A stretch of 64,000 nt of DNA from Streptomyces sp. NRRL S-455 (GTDB taxonomy: Bacteria > Actinomycetota > Actinomycetes > Streptomycetales > Streptomycetaceae): assembly GCF_000717875.1 (NCBI RefSeq), contig NZ_JOCT01000006.1, positions 124,001 to 188,000 on the forward strand, written 5' to 3'. A model generated the notes under the pieces. That model was not told the origin of the DNA. It searched no databases and was given only the letters and a program-made list of their open reading frames with translations. Both the position numbers and the translations under genes were made by a program. Each line of letters opens with the position of its first letter. The first letter of the stretch is position 1. Below are positions 61,623 through 64,000 of the stretch, in pieces.

Positions 61623-62633
61623 TCACGCCGTCGGTGCCGGGAGCGGATCCGGAATCCCGACCGGCTGCACCAGCCAGCAGAAGTCGCCCAGGCCGCCCCT
61701 CGCGGTGAGCTCGGTGGCCTCCCCGGCGCTCGCGAGGGCGCGTACGTAGGCGGTGGGGTCGGTGGACGCCAGCGCGAGCGGGGGGCGTGCGCCGGTCACG
61801 CCCAGGGCGTGCAGCGCCTCGTGCTGCGGGAGCAGCCGCCCACCGGGCAGCGCGCACGCGTCGAGCGCGACATGGGCCGTGATGTCGCACGACCCGTCCG
61901 GCACGGCCGCCGTCTCGCGGCCCTCCCGGAACCCGGTGAGCGTCCCGAACGGAGGTCTCGTCCCCACCGTGTGCGCGTAGTCCACGGCGACGGCGAGACC
62001 CCGGTCGAGGGTGGCGACCGCCGCGGCCCAGGCCTCGTCCCTGGGCAGGCCGATCTCGGCCCGCAGACCCTCCTCGCCGGGCAGCGGCCACCACCGCTCC
62101 AGCCACCGCGCCGCTGCCCCGCCGACCGGCTCCCCGAGCCGCTCGGTCCCGTCCTCCCGGACCAGCACCAGGCGCGTGACACCCGCGGAGTCCACCTCGG
62201 CGACCTCCACCGGCACGTTGTCCAGCCACTCGTTGGCGAACAGCAGGCCGCTCGTTCCCCGCGGGGGCGCGGCCGTCCACTCGATCCGGTGATCGAGGCT
62301 CTCGGGCCGCTCGGCGACTTCGACGGCCCAGACGCGCGTGCGGGCCGCCACGTCGGCCGGGAGCGCGTCGAGCACCCCGGCGGCCAGCTCGCCCCGTCCG
62401 GCCGCCATGTCGACGAAGTCCAGCACCGCGGGCCGCCCCAGTGCCTCGTCGACCCGGCAGAGCAGCCGGGCCACCGCCCCGGCGAACAGCCCCGAAGCGT
62501 GCACGGACGTGCGGAAGTGCCCGGCCGGCCCCTCGGCCCGGTGGTAGAAGCCGCCCGGCCCGTACAGCGCCTCCCGGGCCGCCGCACGCCACCCGCTCCA
62601 CTCGGGCCCGACGCCCCTGGTCCCTGCTGTCAC
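61623..62633 (-). CDS. SAM-dependent methyltransferase, MidA/NDUFAF7 family (PF02636)
   Basis: 336 aa from GTG 62633. Family motifs: [38 protein letters not shown], the SAM-binding segment [19 protein letters not shown] (glycine loop AGRGE), and [16 protein letters not shown], with [10 protein letters not shown] further on. The mitochondrial member NDUFAF7 dimethylates an Arg of NDUFS2, the NuoD homologue, during complex I assembly. Being convergent with an orphan nuoD (40 bp between stops) suggests it acts on that protein; that is inference. Confidence 0.85.
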   Translation of the reverse strand: MTAGTRGVGPEWSGWRAAAREALYGPGGFYHRAEGPAGHFRTSVHASGLFAGAVARLLCRVDEALGRPAVLDFVDMAAGRGELAAGVLDALPADVAARTRVWAVEVAERPESLDHRIEWTAAPPRGTSGLLFANEWLDNVPVEVAEVDSAGVTRLVLVREDGTERLGEPVGGAAARWLERWWPLPGEEGLRAEIGLPRDEAWAAAVATLDRGLAVAVDYAHTVGTRPPFGTLTGFREGRETAAVPDGSCDITAHVALDACALPGGRLLPQHEALHALGVTGARPPLALASTDPTAYVRALASAGEATELTARGGLGDFCWLVQPVGIPDPLPAPTA

Positions 62634-62722
62634 CCGGCCAGGCTATGCGGACGGGTGGCGCACACAACGTACGCAACTCCACCTTGCGGAGTACGCGCGC
62701 CCGGTGCGGATCGGCCCTCCGG

Positions 62723-62765
62723 TTGACCCATGCACCTATCGCGCTTCCCTACGCTGGGTTACGTG
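62723..62765 (+). promoter_or_regulatory. Promoter of the sensor kinase gene, probably leaderless
   Basis: TACGCT (62750-62755) lies 7 bp before the GTG at 62763, so transcription would start at about the first codon. TTGACC at 62723-62728 is a possible -35, but the spacing of 21 bp is long. No ribosome site precedes the GTG. Confidence 0.5.
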
Positions 62766-63950
62766 CAGCGCCTCTATGACTTCCTCCGCAGGCACCCGAT
62801 GTGGGTCGACGGCTCCTGGGCCGTGGTCCTCCTCGGGATTTCGGTGGGCAGCGGAGCGTCGGGCGCGTTCGGCCCCCCGGCCGCCGCCGTCACGCTGACG
62901 ATGCTGCTGTGCCTGGTGGTCGCGCTGCGCCGCCGGATGCCGGAGAAGATGCTGCTGCTCGCGACCGCGGTCGGCCTGGCGCAGCTGATCACCGACGTCG
63001 ACAAGGGCCCCGCCGACTTCGCCATGCTGGTGATCGTCTACACCGTCGCGGCGGAAGGCGCCCGCTGGGCCTCCCGCTTCGCGCTGGTAGCCGGCCTGTG
63101 CGCCTCTCCCATCGCCCACCTGCGCTGGCCGAGCGACCAGACGAACCTCGCCGGCAACATCGCCCTGACGGTCTTCATGACGGTGCCCTTCGCCCTCGCC
63201 TGGGTGCTCGGCGACTCCATCCGCACCCGCCGCGCCTACTTCGCGCAGCTGGAGGAGCGGGCCGCCCGCCTGGAGAAGGAGCGGGAGGCACAGTCCAAGG
63301 TCGCCGTCGCCGCCGAACGCGCCCGTATCGCCCGCGAGCTGCACGACGTCGTGGCGCACAACGTCTCGGTGATGGTGGTCCAGGCCGACGGAGCCGCCTA
63401 CGTCCTGGACGCCGCGCCCGACCAGGCGAAGAAGGCCCTGGAGACCATCTCCTCCACCGGCCGTCAGGCCCTCGCCGAAATGCGCCGCCTGCTCGGCGTG
63501 CTGCGCACCGGGGAGCACCAGGAGGCCGGCGAGTACGTGCCGCAGCCCGACGTCCAGCAGATCGAGGACCTCGTCGAGCAGTGCCGCGGGCACGGACTGC
63601 CCGTCGACTTCAAGGTCGAGGGCACGCCCCGCCCGCTGCCCAGCGGTGTCGAGCTCACGGCGTACCGCATCGTGCAGGAGGCGCTCACCAACACCCGCAA
63701 GCACGGCGGGACGGGCGTGGGCGCGAGCGTGCGCCTGGTCTACTTCGACGACGGTCTCGGGCTGCTCGTCGAGGACGACGGCAAGGGCGCCCCGCACGAG
63801 CTGTACGAGGAGGGCGGCTTCGACGGCCAGGGGCACGGCCTGATCGGCATGCGGGAGCGGGTCGGCATGGTCGGCGGCACCCTGGACGCCGGACCGCGCC
63901 CGGGCGGAGGATTCCGCATCAGTGCCCTGCTGCCGCTCAAACCCGCCTGA
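62763..63950 (+). CDS. NarL-class two-component sensor histidine kinase
   Basis: 395 aa from GTG 62763. The N-terminal membrane domain has about five helices (WAVVLLGISVGSGASGAFG; AAVTLTMLLCLVVAL; ATAVGLAQLITDV; IALTVFMTVPFALAWVLG). HisKA_3 then reads ERARIARELHDVVAHNVSVMVVQADGAAYVLD with the phosphoacceptor His in RELHDVVAH. HATPase_c shows YRIVQEALTNTRKHGG, VEDDGKGAP and GHGLIGMRERVGMVGGTL. The cognate LuxR-type response regulator is expected just downstream, but only 50 bp remain and its start was not seen. The external signal is unknown. Confidence 0.92.
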   Translation: MQRLYDFLRRHPMWVDGSWAVVLLGISVGSGASGAFGPPAAAVTLTMLLCLVVALRRRMPEKMLLLATAVGLAQLITDVDKGPADFAMLVIVYTVAAEGARWASRFALVAGLCASPIAHLRWPSDQTNLAGNIALTVFMTVPFALAWVLGDSIRTRRAYFAQLEERAARLEKEREAQSKVAVAAERARIARELHDVVAHNVSVMVVQADGAAYVLDAAPDQAKKALETISSTGRQALAEMRRLLGVLRTGEHQEAGEYVPQPDVQQIEDLVEQCRGHGLPVDFKVEGTPRPLPSGVELTAYRIVQEALTNTRKHGGTGVGASVRLVYFDDGLGLLVEDDGKGAPHELYEEGGFDGQGHGLIGMRERVGMVGGTLDAGPRPGGGFRISALLPLKPA

Positions 63951-64000
63951 CGACCTCGGCACGCGCCCCGCTCTGACATCTGTGACGACCTACGGAAGAG

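Overview
The window is a 64 kb piece of a Streptomyces chromosome, or that of a very close actinomycete. The support is the high G+C content, frequent GTG and TTG starts, dense ATGA/GTGA stop-start overlaps, and a gene order matching the Streptomyces core: dacB-like / DUF2342 / tilS / hpt / ftsH / folE ... folP / folB / folK, tipA, and a Zur-type operon of zinc-free ribosomal protein paralogues. No replication origin, CRISPR array, IS element or integrase gene was seen.

Layout. 1-1.28 kb: the end of a TAP-like secreted hydrolase. 1.38-1.46 kb: tRNA-Thr(CGU). 1.4-12.0 kb: a 10.5 kb island bounded by a 43-bp exact repeat of the tRNA 3' half. It carries a truncated SDR and a damaged HAD gene, an asparaginase, a GntR regulator, an NhaC antiporter, a polar amino acid ABC transporter (lipoprotein, permease, ATPase), an M20 carboxypeptidase and an RpiR regulator. 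Together these suggest uptake and breakdown of amides or glutamyl conjugates, but no recombinase is present. 12.1-20 kb: AraC regulator, glycosyltransferase, polymerase-only Pol I homologue, Clp-N/HTH protein with tandem operators, LysE exporter, DUF2786 protein and two lipoproteins. 20.1-22.6 kb: divergent Zur-controlled zinc-independent ribosomal genes with a CobW-like protein. 22.6-25.2 kb: a WhiJ-like cluster (DUF397, anti-sigma-type kinase, XRE/DUF5753) sharing a 27-bp promoter element. 25.2-29.8 kb: aldehyde dehydrogenase, DinB-like protein, and a PadR-controlled drug-exporter-type ABC system with two operators. 30.0-34.2 kb: a lipoprotein and its membrane partner, then a second XRE/DUF397 cluster.

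34.2-38 kb: a ClC-glutamate decarboxylase pair, probably acid resistance, divergent from tipA; tipA keeps both its promoter and its internal TipAS start. 38.3-41.5 kb: DedA protein with a prion-like tail, ThrE exporter, pyrophosphatase. 41.6-49.3 kb: PBP4-type carboxypeptidase, zincin, tilS, hpt, ftsH, folE. 49.4-50.4 kb: a free-standing intein-like ORF with both LAGLIDADG motifs but lost splicing residues. 50.4-55.4 kb: DUF3180, folK, folB, an NTF2-like gene, folP, and an MprF-like membrane protein. 55.7-64 kb: esterase, coiled-coil protein, two bacterial-PH membrane proteins, an orphan NuoD paralogue facing a MidA/NDUFAF7-type methyltransferase, and a NarL-class sensor kinase that is probably leaderless.

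The most unusual items are the integrase-less tRNA-bounded island, the splicing-dead orphan intein, and the NuoD paralogue whose quinone-binding Tyr is Trp, sited next to a complex-I-type arginine methyltransferase gene.
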